Assembly (NCBI RefSeq): GCF_000237925.1
Contig: NW_017386029.1
Coordinates: forward strand, 372,001 to 436,000
Reading direction: 5' to 3'
DNA: 64,000 nucleotides
Source: Schistosoma mansoni
Lineage: Eukaryota; Platyhelminthes; Trematoda; Strigeidida; Schistosomatidae
Part shown: in pieces, positions 35,497-48,170 of the stretch
Layout: every line of letters begins with the position of its first letter
Position numbering within the stretch: the first letter of the stretch is position 1
Made by a program: the position numbers and the translations under genes
Notes under the pieces: generated by a model
What the model saw: the letters and a program-made list of their open reading frames with translations, nothing else
What the model was told of the DNA's origin: nothing
Database searches by the model: none

Positions 35497-35775
35497 ACCT
35501 GATAGTGTGGTGTGTGCTACTGATGTCGACAGATATAGATAATATGTATCATCAATCGAATGTGAAATGCCTGGCATCAGAAGGTTAAAGAAAGAGAATG
35601 ATTGATGTGGAAACGGAAGAACAATGAAGTCTGGGACGATTGATTGACATTTTACAAATGAATTACTTACTGTATTGTTCTTAGATTTTGCTAAGAGATT
35701 CTGTAACTTTGTATTAAAATACACTCGATTGTCCCCACTTGTGTTCACGTTCACTATGATAGGACTAATATTTGT
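35497..35775 (+). repeat. dispersed repeat of about 290 bases, copy 3
   Basis: Third copy of the repeat at 21619 and 22484, with the same order of blocks: tgctactgatgtcgacagat, gaaatgcctggcatcagaag, a GA-rich part and the late ttcactatgatag block. Outside any gene. Confidence 0.55.
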
Positions 35776-36134
35776 TAAGGCTAACAGGCATACTTTATTC
35801 CGAAAGTTAGGAGCAAACACTGTCCAGTGGTAACCGAAGTATGAATGGACTTTGCGAATACGGTTGTACGCTAGTTTACTTCCCACGATCCAATGTTAAT
35901 ACAAATGATTGGCCTTCTCTTCCCCTATATTTTAAGTTTCAAACCATAATTAGAAATAAAATATTTCCTTGTAATCATGGCAACAGCTTAGATTAAGCTT
36001 TTAGTCATATTTATCCTTATTCTACGGCACTTACAAATTTGAAAATGAACTGCATTGAAAAATAACTGGTAAATTTTAAGGACGAACTATTTTATCATTG
36101 GAGGGGATAGCGATGTCAGAAAGAATAGTTAGCT

Positions 36135-38830
36135 GATTACTTACTTACCCCTCGTGGAGGTGTAAAGGCCGCCCGCTAACACTCTCATCCAACTCTGTCC
36201 TCAGTAATCCATCTCAGTTGATATTCATCCCTACGACATCTGCTTCTAGTTCCCGACGCAGTGTGTCCTTTGGTCTCCGCTTTTTATTTCCTTTCAGAAT
36301 TCTAAGTTAGCGCCTCCTTTGTGATGATGTTTGATGATCTCCTCATTGTATGTATTATCCACCTCCAGCGTCTTTTTCTAGTTCCCTATAGCTGAAAGCT
36401 GGCTTGTTCTTTGCCACAGAAGGTCGTTTCTGATGGTATCCGACCAACAGACATGGAGTGTCTAGCGTAGAAATTTTTTTATAAATACTTGTACATATTT
36501 GATTATAGCTGTAGTAGTTCTCCATGTTTCGGCTTCATACAGTAAGACTGTCTTAACGTTCGTATTGAAAATTCAGATTTCGATATTGGTTAACAGTTAT
36601 CTTGCGTTCCATATGTTCTTCCACTGTAGGGATGCTACCCTTCGCCAATCTTTGCATTTACGTCTGCATCAGATCTTCCTCGTTCATCGGTGATGCTGTC
36701 CGAGTACGTGAAAGTTTCCACCTCCTTCAAACTTTCTCCACCAAGTGTGACTGGGTTCGTGTTGTATTTGAGGATCTTACTTTTTCCCTTGTGTATGTTG
36801 AGGCTTACTGATGCAGAGGCTGCTGCTACACTAGTTGTCTTCACCTGCATTTCTTGGTGTGGGCTTGGGATAAAAGAGCTAGGTCGTTTGTGAAGTCCAA
36901 ATCGTCTAGTTGCAACCAAGCTGTCCATTGTATTCCATGCTTCCCCTCAGATGTCGAGATCTTCATAACCAAGTCGACCACCGGAAGAGAGCAGGCGAGT
37001 ATTGGTAGTCTTGTTTGACACCGGTCTTCACTTGGAATGCGTCTATCAGCTGTCCTCCATACACGACTTTGTAGTGTATAATCCATCCTATGTATTTTGG
37101 ATGATGTGGTCGATTTTCTCAGGTAAACTATAGTGTCGAAGAAGGTTCCATAAAGTTTTATCCACGTTGTCAAACACCTTACAACCAAGGAATTTGATGT
37201 ATAGTGACTAGTTTCATTCAGTTAATTGCTCAACAATGATCCGTAGTGTAGCGATTTGGTTTGTTCACGACCGATCCTTACGGAATCCGGTCTGTTGATC
37301 TCGAAGCTGGATGTATATTGAATCATTCATCCAAACCAGCAACACTGTTGACAACTTTTCCTGATACCTTTGTAGTTCTCACACTTGCTCAGATCCCCTT
37401 CTCTCACATTCCCCTCTCTTGCAGCTTTTTCCACTATCGTTGCTAGGTCTCCCACATATTTCTGCTTCTCAGCCCCAATGCTCTTCTTCACTTGCTTGCT
37501 TACTTCTGTGTATTCAGCTTGTACCTTGACTTTCTCTGTTCCTGTCCGATTATTGTTAATTGCTATCTTCTTGTTTTTCCTTTATCCATACTTGTCCAGG
37601 GTTCCCATAGAGATCCATTCCTTAGGATAATGCTTCTTGCGGCCCAGCACCTGACACGTTAAAGTTAGTGCTTCTTTGATCCCTTTCCAGTTGTCCTCCA
37701 TAGTAGTTTCTTCTTTGAGTAGATCTTGTAAGGCTTGGAACCTGTTGTTAAGAGTTTTCTTGAATTCGTTGAGTTTTTCAGTATGTCGAAGGAAGGCTAT
37801 ATTGAACCTTTGTAACGCTGTTTCCCACTTGTCCAGTGTTTTTTTCAGTTTCATCTTGGCAACCACCAGTTAGTGGTGATTTGAAACTATGTCAGTTCTT
37901 CTCGTGGTCCTCAAGTCTTCCATTGGCCTGCTGAATTTTTTAGTGATGCGAATTTGATCGATCTGGTTCTGTGTAGTGTGATCCAATGAGACCATGTAGC
38001 TTAGTATATGCATTTGTGTGAGGATATTGTGCCGCCTATAACCAATTTGTTAAATGGACATAAATTCGCGAATCTCTCCCCATTCTCGTTCCTTTCTCCC
38101 AGTCAGTCCATGCTGTCCCATGATATTTTCATACCCAGTGTTGTCCATTCTGAATTTGGCGTTTAAGTTTCCTATCAGGATTGTCAGATCGTTTCATGGA
38201 CACTTCATTATGATTGGTTGCAGTTTCTCATAAAACTGATCTTTATTGTCGTCATTACTATCATTGGTCGGTGCATAACACTCATTGTAGTTCCCTCCTT
38301 TGTCTTGAAAGATGCTTTTATGATCCTGGGTCCATGATATTCCCATCCTATAAGTGCTTTCGGTGCTTCTTTGGATAGCGTCAGAGCAACTCTGTGAGTG
38401 TGTGGAGCATTTTCTTCTCCGTGAGCAGAGAACAGCAGCACCCCTCCCGAATCCATCCTTTTCTGTCCAGCTTAGATTCAATGGGTTTCACTGATTTCAA
38501 GCACTGTCAAATTGTATCTCCTTATTAACGCAGTTACTTGATTGGTCTTCCCGGTGTCCCACATTGTCCGAATATTCCATGTACCTGTATAAGTTGTTAC
38601 TCTGGTTGTTAGAAGGGGCATCGGCCTCGTGGAGCGTTATAACTCACAGAGCAGAGTTTAAATGGTTTAATTTGTTTATTCTGGTTAGCGTTTTTTAGCA
38701 AGGTTGTTCTCTGTTGGATATATACACTGGGGCCACGCCTAACCCTCCTTCTTTGTGTGGGCTTGGAACCGGCAGTAGCCCTATAAGAGCAACAGGCGGA
38801 GTTGGTTGCTTCGAAATCTGTAACTGAGTC
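36135..38830 (-). mobile_element. RTE-type (SR2-like) LINE, long copy, degraded
   Basis: On the minus strand the order is: 5' region (38630-38830), an endonuclease beginning with TWNIRT-like sequence near 38590 and ending near 38160 (38194-38481, APHTHRVALTLSKEA and HGPRIIKASFKTKEG), linker (37582-37866, KWETALQRFNIAFLRHTEK), RT pieces (36635-37188, with KHGIQWTAWLQLDDLDFTN), and the 3' tail with tandem TAAG units at 36138-36149. Part of the RT between about 37190 and 37400 is shortened. Several stops and frame changes make it inactive, but it spans nearly the full element. Confidence 0.85.
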
Positions 38831-39031
38831 AAGTATTTCGACTTCGTATGTTTATAAAAATATCAGTATACAGAGCTATAAAGTCGGTTTTCAGCCCTGA
38901 TTAATACAGACTGATAACTTGACCAGCATTTCAATTCGCATAAAACAAAATATGTAACAACAATAATCTATACAATAAGTAATATTATCACTTTAATTTA
39001 CAGACACGGTGAAAACAGATCAGTAGGATAG

Positions 39032-41739
39032 TTACTCGTCATAATTATCGTCATCTCCAATGACTGAAGAGCCCAAAATTCGTCCGGATCCAGTAGCTGT
39101 AGGCAAAGTAGATGATTCAGTTGCTGTATTGATATCTCCAGAGTTAGCATCTGGATAATTAGAAGACTGTGATGATCCATGTCCAGTCATGTAGTTACTA
39201 AGGTCTGATGCAGCACAATTTGAAGCTGCCAACAAGTCTTCCCTATCTAACCGTTCCCCAATGAAATCAGCCCTAGCCTTTAAAAGAAGTAAAAATTAAT
39301 CGTTAAAAATATAAACTGATCACCGTGAGTTATGACCAGTCACCGAATACAACGAATTCATTTTTAATTGAGAATGAAATTGAATATCGAGTTCTGCAAA
39401 TTCATCAGTAACTTGGTATCTAAGGGAGCATCTAAACTCCAAAAATAAGAGCGTTCCCGAACCTGTCGAAATGTGAATATACAAACAAATTTAACGATCT
39501 AGAACAGTTGGTTGGGGCACCACTAGTATAACCAGTAAGTCCTAATGAACATAATGTACTGCTACTTGCAAAGAACTCTAATAAGGTTGATCTGGATTGG
39601 TTAGTCAGTGACAGACATATTAAGGACTTCATTATTCAAACATAATTCCCGAAATAACACTTGAAAACAGACCTTGAGAACAATTATCTCATGATCTAGT
39701 TTTATAAAAGGGAATCTGACAAACTGCGCAAATGAGTGGTCTTGATATAAAAATACTTGTTCACATGGAGCACTCTCAGGTAGAAGTCTTGTTAGGTGAT
39801 GTAGGCTAAAGGAATAGTTAACTTACTACTACTTTGTACCAAACTGTCATTTGCTTTCTCGTTGATTTCATATAATTTGGTTGGGCAGACTTCAATATCC
39901 CTTTTACAGGCACTATTTTGTTCTCTGAGCTGGATGGTTTGGTCGTGGAGATTTCATCGTTCTTCTGAACATCATTAGCATAAACTTCAGGTAAAAGTGA
40001 AGTGTTCGAATTTCTCCACATATGATCATCCACCTGAGCTACAAATCTCCGCCACATCAGGTATCGAATATCATGGAACTTAAGTTCCGTATAAGAACAA
40101 TCAAAGATATATGCAATTAACAAGGCTAAATGACATGGGGCTAATTAATGTGTGCGACTTCCATGTTGATATAAACTGATGTGGATTACAAAACTCCAAG
40201 CCTAATAGTTGGCTCAACTACCAGAGTAAATCCATTTGTTCTTTATGTAAACGAGCGACCAGATAATATCACGTATCTAATGCAACCAAATGTATCCCCA
40301 CGTACATAGGGAACATAAATGGTGTAAGTGCGATCTTCAAAAACATTTCCGCTGTCAGTCTTCAGTGAAAAGGACATAAAAATCACGACATGCAGACCAA
40401 TGATTAATTTTATCTGATTACATCTAAAGATTTTAGAATAGTACCGATGTTAAAATGGAATTTATGAAGCCAAACAGAAGCCATTCTACCATATTTACAG
40501 ATTTTATAAAAGCTAGACTGGAAAGAGATGTAAAGAACAAAAGCAGTTGTGTGGAGGACGACTCAAATGCCTGAAGTCCCAGGTAACTAGGATATGAATT
40601 TAGACCTGGTAATATTCGCTCTTTTCTTACGCTCAGGTTAGGGAAGCGTGAAAAGTAAGAGGGCCAAGAAAGGATTTGACGTCCATAAATTATAGGCTTT
40701 ATCATTGAGCAACTAACTCCTAAAGCTACTTCCGAAATAAGCGCTCTTCATGCCTTTGATTAACTCATTTAAAAGGATAAATACACAGGCATAGTATTAA
40801 GCGGATAACAAAATCTTAACCTACTCCCCTGTTGAAGACTTGACGCACTCCTTTGAATCAGAGCAACACCGACAACGAGATCTTCTTGGTTTAAACGTCC
40901 GATTTTTCAAAGCTCGATAACATTAAAGGACATTAGTACAAAACATGGACTAGATAAATGTAAGTTGGTTTTGAGTAAAATTCGTCTATCCTTCTACGAG
41001 ACAGGTTTTGTGGAAGTATGGATGAACTACGGTACTAGTGTGGTAGCAACTTAAACTGACGCATATTTGTGTCAGGTTCTTAGTTGAGTGACTGAAAGCG
41101 ATAGAATATACGAGTGATCCAGAGAACTTGACAGTATTGTTACATCGAACAGAAAATATCACAACAAGTGCAAGCCAAACATTTTAGCCAAACCTTTTAC
41201 TACACAATCTTTGTGAACATAAACAAGGAAGACACACCAGAAACCCATACCTGTTCGAAAATCTCTTGCTGTTCTTTAGCCAGTCTTTCCAACTCTTCAC
41301 TGTCCTGGTGTTTAAACCGATAACTAGCACTAAGCATTTTTCGACCTTTGATTTCTTCTTTAGCTTCCTGACAAGCCACCTCAGCATGTTCTTTATAAGA
41401 AGATAAGTTCATGGCATCCAGACCTGAAATGTACGATGAAGTCTGGTTATGTACTTCTCACCCTCAAGTATATGCTGCGGACTGATTGTCTTTTTATTAG
41501 CTTTAGAACATGCAATATTAGCTTCCGTAGCCAATTTGTGAATAAAACAATGACAGCAGTTTAGGAGAAGATCACGAGTTTCTGTAGTTAGCCGCGCATC
41601 TGGCAATACTTCCTTGACAAACTTATTAAGCGAAGCGCGAGGAATAGACACTTCATCCTCTTCTTTCGCAGGAAAATCATCATCATCCGAATGAGCTTTA
41701 AATGATAACGTTGAGTATGTATTGAAACTTACGGCTCAT
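39032..41739 (-). CDS. DR1: DR1 / NC2 beta, TBP-binding repressor of transcription, 4 exons
   Basis: Exons on the minus strand: 41733-41739 (ATG plus four bases), 41462-41695, 41251-41423, 39032-39277; 219 residues plus stop, all phases fit. DR1 pairs with DRAP1 (NC2 alpha) through a histone fold and clamps TBP on promoter DNA, blocking TFIIA and TFIIB in the nucleus. The start MSPHSDDDDFP parallels human MASSSGNDDD. The histone fold is clear: SIPRASLNKFVKEVLPDARL, ETRDLLLNCCHCFIHKLATE and KKTISPQHILEGLDAMNLSSY against human TIPRAAINKMIKETLPNVRV and KKTISPEHVIQALESLGFGSY. A charged helix with EELERLAKEQQEIFEQ replaces human EEELLRQQQELFAKARQQ. The last exon is Ser/Thr/Asn rich and ends in an acidic IGDDDNYDE, like the acidic human tail. 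The protein is about 40 residues longer than the human one. Confidence 0.93.
39278..41250. other. DR1: DR1 intron 3, with possible LINE scraps
   Basis: Contains a short plus-strand LINE-like scrap near 40220-40300 (FVLYVNERPDNIT, resembling the LYVND motif of RTs) and an open frame at 39818-40123 on the minus strand with IVPVKGILKSAQPNYMKS. Neither can be assigned with confidence. Confidence 0.35.
41733..41739 (-). CDS. DR1: DR1 exon 1, seven coding bases
   Basis: ATGAGCC followed by GTAAGT (41727-41732). With the 37-base intron 41696-41732 removed, the codon CCT is completed by exon 2 and the N-terminus reads MSPHSDDDD. Too short for any frame search, but the donor, acceptor, phase and match to the human N-terminus agree. 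Confidence 0.8.
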
Positions 41740-43610
41740 TACGATTGGTCGGTTTCAAATGGTCGGTATTCAGTCCAGAAGTTATGACCTAGAGAATTAT
41801 TGTAGCATATCCGAAATAGCTATCTACTTATAGTTTGACTATCAGACTGTCTTGTTGTTATGCTTACTCTAATAATAATTGTCGTATATCGCTTTCTCCA
41901 ATTCATGTAGGTGCATTCTATGTGATTAATTAGCGGTCGTCTCATTTTTCTTTGTATTCCGTATTCTTTCTTAAACATTACTCTTTTCACTTCCCCCTGA
42001 ACGCAAAATACCTTCATATTAGACTCAACCTAACCAAATTCTTGATGCCATGATGTGTATAAGATACTGGGGTTAGTCCCTCACTCTCTAAATTAACGAA
42101 GGATTATCTAGATAATTTTGGTCGAGACCCTATCACAATCATTTGGGGACTTAGCATTAACGGAGGGTGTTAGTTCTATTAAAATGGAATTTTGTTAGTC
42201 TCTACCATCTTGTTCGGTGAGCAAATAGCAAAAGGTAGTACCACTTTTTCCTAAAGTTTAACCTATTCCCGGTTACTCAACCAATCCATCATGCCTCCTT
42301 ACTTGCGCCTTCTTGTCGGGAGGAAAGGACGATCTAAGATTCAAAAAATTTGTGGGTTTGCGTCATATTGTAGATGGTGAATTATATAGAATCTTATTGG
42401 CTAGCTCTCATGCACTTAACATAGGCTACAATAAATTCATCTAACCTACGGTAAGATATTGTGAAGAAGTATAATTTATCAAACTTCCTGTCACTACATT
42501 AGCCAAATATCTTATGAACTGCGTAAGTGGAGATTGTAGGGTAATTATAACATCACTGGACCATATCCGAACCATTCGTCAGTCAGATCTCTGAATATCG
42601 AGCAGTTAACCCATCCTTCTCAAAGTCAGTGGTAACTGAAGTACAACAATCACTTGTGTACCATGGGCAGGCACATGCATCAGTGGACGCACTCTTTTTC
42701 CTGTGTCCTTTATTATCAATACATTTCTGCAATAGCGCTGTTTGTACTATACAGACATCAAGGTAGCCACGGTACCTGGATACGACGAATGGATAGTTCA
42801 TGTTAGTATTAACCGCACGGTTTGATTTTGACGTTAACTGGTTGGTTACACCATTCCCGTCTAACTCGAGTAGGATTCAAGTCATTGACACACCACCTAC
42901 ATTGATGATCTACAGGGCCTGTTGTACTCATTTTAAGAGATCTGTTCACCTAGACATCCAAACTGTTCTTAAAAGTTTGGCTACTGCAAAGCAGCTGTCA
43001 GTAGTGATCATAAGGTAGAGACTCACTTTGACCAACATTTCTTCGTACAAGAGTTTTCTTGTACATATGTGCTGAAATGTATGTGAAAATATCCCATGTA
43101 TCCATTCCATATAGCATCGTTTCTTTGTCCCTTATAGTATTTGATGTCTCTTCTATTTTCCCATGTACTTACACATGTTACGTTCATATTTTCCATTTGT
43201 GCTGAAGCTATCACGTCTTGGATTCTGAATTTAATTAAGTCCGTGATGTTGAGTTTGTATAAATTTTTCGGGCTTTAAACCTAACACCTCACTTACATAG
43301 CTGCTACATTGGAATACTCTACATAGGATGTTTCTGACTGAATTGATTATTTTTGTTCTATCTTATTGAGGCTGAAACATTTCTCTTGTTCGTTAAGAAA
43401 CTTCAGCGCTGATGATCCGTGATTATTTAAATATTTCCTGAATTTCTGGATGGTACTACGGACGATTGCTCACTTTTGGGATGGATTGAACTAACCTGTC
43501 ATTGTGCTTTGAAATGAATACTGTCGTCGCTGATAGTTGGAAAAATTTTTATACAGGTGTATCAGGTATATTTTAATTCTGATAGTACCCTATTATTCTT
43601 TTTACTATTA
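41740..43610. other. DR1 upstream flank and intergenic DNA
   Basis: The DR1 promoter must lie in the first part. I see no motif I would defend. Short open frames (41820-42017, 42583-42801 minus; 42800-43018 plus) have no recognisable domain. Confidence 0.35.
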
Positions 43611-43614
43611 CTAA

Positions 43615-43760
43615 CTTACTTTTCCTGGTTAGCGTTTTATTAGCAGATCAGTTTTCTACAGGATGGGGTCGCTAAACCCATGGCCAACCCTCCTTCCTTA
43701 TCCGTTCTTGGGACCGGCAGTAGCCTCCGGAGGAGCTACAGGCGGATTTCATTTTACTAT
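43615..43760 (-). mobile_element. RTE LINE 5'-end fragment
   Basis: Matches 38680-38820, the 5' region of the long RTE copy: ctggttagcgtttt, ccaaccctccttcctt, gggaccggcagtagcc, gctacaggcgga. No coding part follows. Confidence 0.65.
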
Positions 43761-45770
43761 ATCTTAAGAAAATCATTAGGCAATCAGCTCTTCATGTTCT
43801 ATTTGAACTCAAAAGAAAGTTACTGAAAATACCAATGACATAAGTATTCTGTACATGCTCAAATTCCAGATTTTACACTTTTAAGACTAATGGTGAGGAT
43901 ACTCATTTGACCTCTAGAGCGCCATTCACGTATAGAGTTACAACCAGGCATGTCGATAGAAGTTAACCGTACGTGATACCAGCCTAGCGAAACGTCGATT
44001 TCGGCTACGAGCGCACCATATATATATATATCATCTGATCTTTTCCCTCATATTTTAAGGTCAGTGTTAAATCACACACTATTTTATATTGAATGCAAGT
44101 TCATTGTATAGACAATCAACAACAATGAACCTAGTATAAAGTCTGCAGTACCCCGTCAAGTGCTGGTTTCCAGGTGAGAAATTTTAGAATTTTTTGTAAC
44201 TTCTGTCGGTGGTCGGCTGGAAATTGTTTATATCTCTTAAGCAGATGTCAAGAGGTTCCCAAACTAACCAACTCTAACAGAAGCCCATTTCTCGGAATCT
44301 TCTCGAAGCAATTCAGATTTTTTCTGCACACTACTATGTGGCGACTTTGATCAGCACTTCCTTAGTAGAATAGTTATCATGTTCCATAGTTTATTCTCGA
44401 AGTCATGTTGTTTGGTCCCACGGACAAAAACAAATGGTGAAGATTATGCATCTGGTATAGTAGCACTTACAGCATCTGACTCCAATGATATATATATATA
44501 TTATCCTCTGTTCAATTTCATACTTTTTCCGTGGCTGTCCCGCTTACATAAGCGTGATTGTGGGAAGTCAAGACAAACTGTGATTGTAAGCTGAATAAAT
44601 TATGCTTTAGGGTTTCTAGCACATCAACTCTCTATGAGGATTTCGGCTGGCTTTGAACATAACATTCAAGTACATGTTGATAAAATAAGCGATAAACATG
44701 CATGCGAGTACATAAAACAACCAAGAACGTAGATTAGTATAATCAATAAAGATATGACTAAAAGAAGTAAGCACATAAGGCAACATTTATTTATTTCACT
44801 TCATTTCTGGATGCCCAAACAACGTAAAGAACGAATGAAGACTAGAAAATAAATAATCACAGAAAATTCAGGAGTAGCTAGTATACTCATTTCTGCAGTT
44901 TTTTACCAGTCAGATAGGAAAACACTTTGTAAAACTCGTTGCATATCATATTTAAATGATTTTCTCAGATAAAACATCGAAGGTAGGTTAAGTAATATCC
45001 TTAATCTTCTTCACAAACGTTGACAGCCTACGAGGTTTCCCAACAAACATACGGGAAAAAGGTAAAAATGACAATAGCAGCTACTGTGAATGATATACGG
45101 ACGGCAAATGCTTAGTTTCGCAGTACTTGCCTGAAAGCTCATTCTCCAGTCACTGTAGCTATAGGAAACCAAATACTATAATTGGCGCTATTCTTATGTT
45201 AACAACCTAGAGCGGCAACTGCCTACAGAGAAAGACCATTGTCTTCAGCGGATAGGTTACTTGAAAGTCTGTGGATTAATGACAATGAAAAATTATGTTG
45301 TTTTGTACAATTGACACACCCCTATTATCTTTTATCTGAACTAAGAAAACGTATACACTGATCAACATAATCGGTAAATAAACTTTAAATGGAAATCTGT
45401 TTAATCAACCATAAGAAGTACGCATCGTTATCATGTTTCGTGTAAGCACTCTTAGTGGACTGGATTCCAGAGACCACCAATATTCTCGGTAACTTAGTCT
45501 AAAAGATATCCATATATAGGCACAACTGATCCATGCAGCTTGCACACCCTACTAATACGCTGGAAAATTGTCCTGCGTTTGGTCGGGTGGTTTCGTATAA
45601 TCTGTGGATGTAAAAGGCCAACATTGTAACTATGACACACTGTCAGATTAGAATATTGTGAAAGCACCAACATCTGGGAAAAATGTTTACTCAACTCCCG
45701 AAAGCCAATGATGAGGCATCCTAATCGCTAACCTACCTGATATTCAGGATTTAACAGTGGCTGCAGGCAT
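43761..45770. other. intergenic, nothing firmly recognised
   Basis: Low-complexity TA runs near 44018 and 44490. The minus-strand frame 45494-45694 has a faint RT C-terminal look (NHPTKRRTIFQRISRVCKL), not enough to call. Confidence 0.35.
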
Positions 45771-45774
45771 TAAG

Positions 45775-45905
45775 TTTTCAGTAAGGTGTTTTTTAACAGG
45801 GATTTTCGACAGGATCGGGTTACTGGTCCTATGCCCAACTTTTCATCCTTATTCGAACTTGGGACAGACAGTAACCCTAGAATGTCTACAGGCGAATTTA
45901 CCATT
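45775..45905 (-). mobile_element. RTE LINE 5'-end fragment, more diverged
   Basis: Same segment as 43615-43760 and 38680-38820 with more changes: aggtgttttttaacag, gcccaacttttcatcc, gggacagacagtaaccc, tctacaggcg. Confidence 0.5.
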
Positions 45906-47690
45906 AGTATTAGCCAGCGTCACTATAAATTCACCTTGTTTCCTTAATATTATTATTAATGTTCACAAACAGCTAATTGGTATATGTGTTGTGAATAAAC
46001 CATTTTCGGCTTCTTCGAAAACGCAGCTGTAATAATAATAAATTATTCTCGAATTACAGTACGTTACATGAGGCATGCCAGTTTACAGGCGAGATAAAAT
46101 TGTTGCAAATTATACAGGCTTCATTGTAATAAGTTAATCAGTTTGGTTGATATGTTGTAAGGCACATTGGCCATAAAATTAGGAGGAAAGCATTTCCCAC
46201 ATATGAATACTAATGTTGTTAGTAATACTCGAACTGTTAGTATGATGGTTGTCTCGCTTTATAGAGGTTGAGTTGTAATGTGCAACTGATGGTCGAAAAT
46301 GGATTCACGTCAAGTTGAAAGCTTCTGGAAGTCACAGCCTTTACATACTTCTAGATTATCTGAGGCATTATTGATGGAACAGGACGAAGTCACATGTCCC
46401 ATATGTGTTTTCGGTGGCCCATCACGAGGATGCTGAAAGGGAGAGTAGAAAGGAAAGGTATATAAGCAGAACAGACCACTGAAGTTGAGTCATTTGTGAT
46501 GGAATGATCAAGGTATGACTATACAGATTTATTCTATTATTTTACTGGCAAAGTATTGATTCTTCAGATGTGGGGTAAATCAGAGCATATCTTATTTCGA
46601 TTTTCAAAGTTCAGGGAGAAATTCAACTCATTTAAAGGATTCATAATCCCATTCATATAAATAGAAAACGACCAAATGCACAATAGTGAAAGATTTAGCA
46701 CAGAGAAACACCACCACTTCATCCGTGTTCAACTTTTTCGTGGTGTCGAATTTCAGCTCTTGAAGTCGTATACATAATCTGGGCTTGAGAGAAGTAAAAC
46801 CAGAGAGTAGTCTTGAATGGGTCACCATATTGTCCAACACACTGAGTTGAATGAGGATGGTGAGATTGGGTATTGCGTGAGAAATGGAAAACGCCGACTG
46901 TTATCACATAGTTTGTCAGGGATATATAGGCACAGAGTCCCACACTCCTAAAACTTCGAGCCTGCTCTTTGAATTCAGGTGTATCACTTGGGGATCAGGC
47001 ACATTACTTCTGTTACGACGGAGATAATGAATGAAAATGTAGAACCTCAGAGGTCGTGCCCTTTACGGTCAGGTTCTGAAGTTCTTATATTTTCCTAGTT
47101 ATAAGCTCAAACATGACTCATTAACTGTTGCCCCATGTTGTTTACCTCATAAATACCAATGATGTTTGACCTGATAGACGTTCATCCGATGGACAAAAAT
47201 AGTTTCGCTGTGGATGGGTAGGGCTGTTTCTCACAAGAAGCTCAGAGTTGAGCTATCAGGGAAACTGTGACTCCTCTTAGCAATCTTTTATAGACTGTGA
47301 AATTTGTCATTCTTTAGTGACTTTATTGGTTGTTCCATGACACCACGGCATTTACGTTTTGTTGTGTTTGATAATGAAGTTGTTGCGATGACAGATGTTG
47401 TTTATCTTTTATTTTATGTTAGACCTAGAGGTCATTTAGTGCTCTATACATTTGTATGATCCATTCGCTCACGAAAAGCATCTATCTAATTCCATACCAT
47501 GTCAAGTTATGCTCGTAAAATTCCATCGTTCAGTGATAAACGTCGTGTAGCTAGTGATGCATTCACGTCCAAATTAGGGATGAAATATTATGCAAATGAC
47601 TATCCCACATGTTAAGTCAGAAAATATGAATGCAAAATGACGCAGGAATCCTCTTTTTCCTCTGATTACAAGTATATTCACTTGCATGGT
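45906..47690. other. intergenic, nothing recognised
   Basis: No supported gene or repeat. A short frame starting at 47501 (MSSYARKIPSFSDKRR) has coding-like use but no partner exon was found. Confidence 0.35.
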
Positions 47691-47694
47691 AAAA

Positions 47695-48170
47695 ACTGTT
47701 CGACAGAAAAGTTTATTAAAATGGTCAAGAGAACTACATAATTCAACGTGGGGGTTATCGGGAAAGCTTGGCAAACTAGGACAATCAAAGAAGAACGAAG
47801 AAGTCAAACCAATCACAATGATTCAAGAACGGCAGGACAGGTTGTCAAAGCACTCCAGAGAACTCCTGAACAGACCAGTCCCATTAAAGCCACCAGATAT
47901 CGAAGCAGTACACACAGACCCTCCCACAGATGTCACCTAACCAACTATTCAGGAAATCAGAATACCCGTCGGACAAGTCAACAGTGGGATAGCAATGAGA
48001 CCATACAACATACCCGCTGAAGCACTGAAACCAAACATATAGGTAACTGCACGATGTTGCACATTCTATTCAGGTAGAATCAGGAGGAAGATGTCTCCAT
48101 AGACTAGAAGGAGGATTACGGCATCAAAATACAAAAGAAAGGAGGATTCAGCAAATGTACTAACGACGGA
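47695..48170 (+). mobile_element. degraded RTE LINE fragment (RT N-terminal part)
   Basis: ITMIQERQDRLSKHSRELLN and PVPLKPPDIEAVHTDPPTDV align with the start of the RT frame of the copy at 50693 (ITEIQEQRKRWTEYFEELLN, APLNPPNIEAAHNDLPIDV). After 47940 the frame breaks, though scraps of ALKP-like and KKGGFSKC-like sequence continue to about 48160. Confidence 0.75.

Noticed and set aside
43405-43435. CTGATGA near 43411 as another hammerhead
   Set aside because: No GTCC/GGAC-like stem II and no GAAA at the needed distance.
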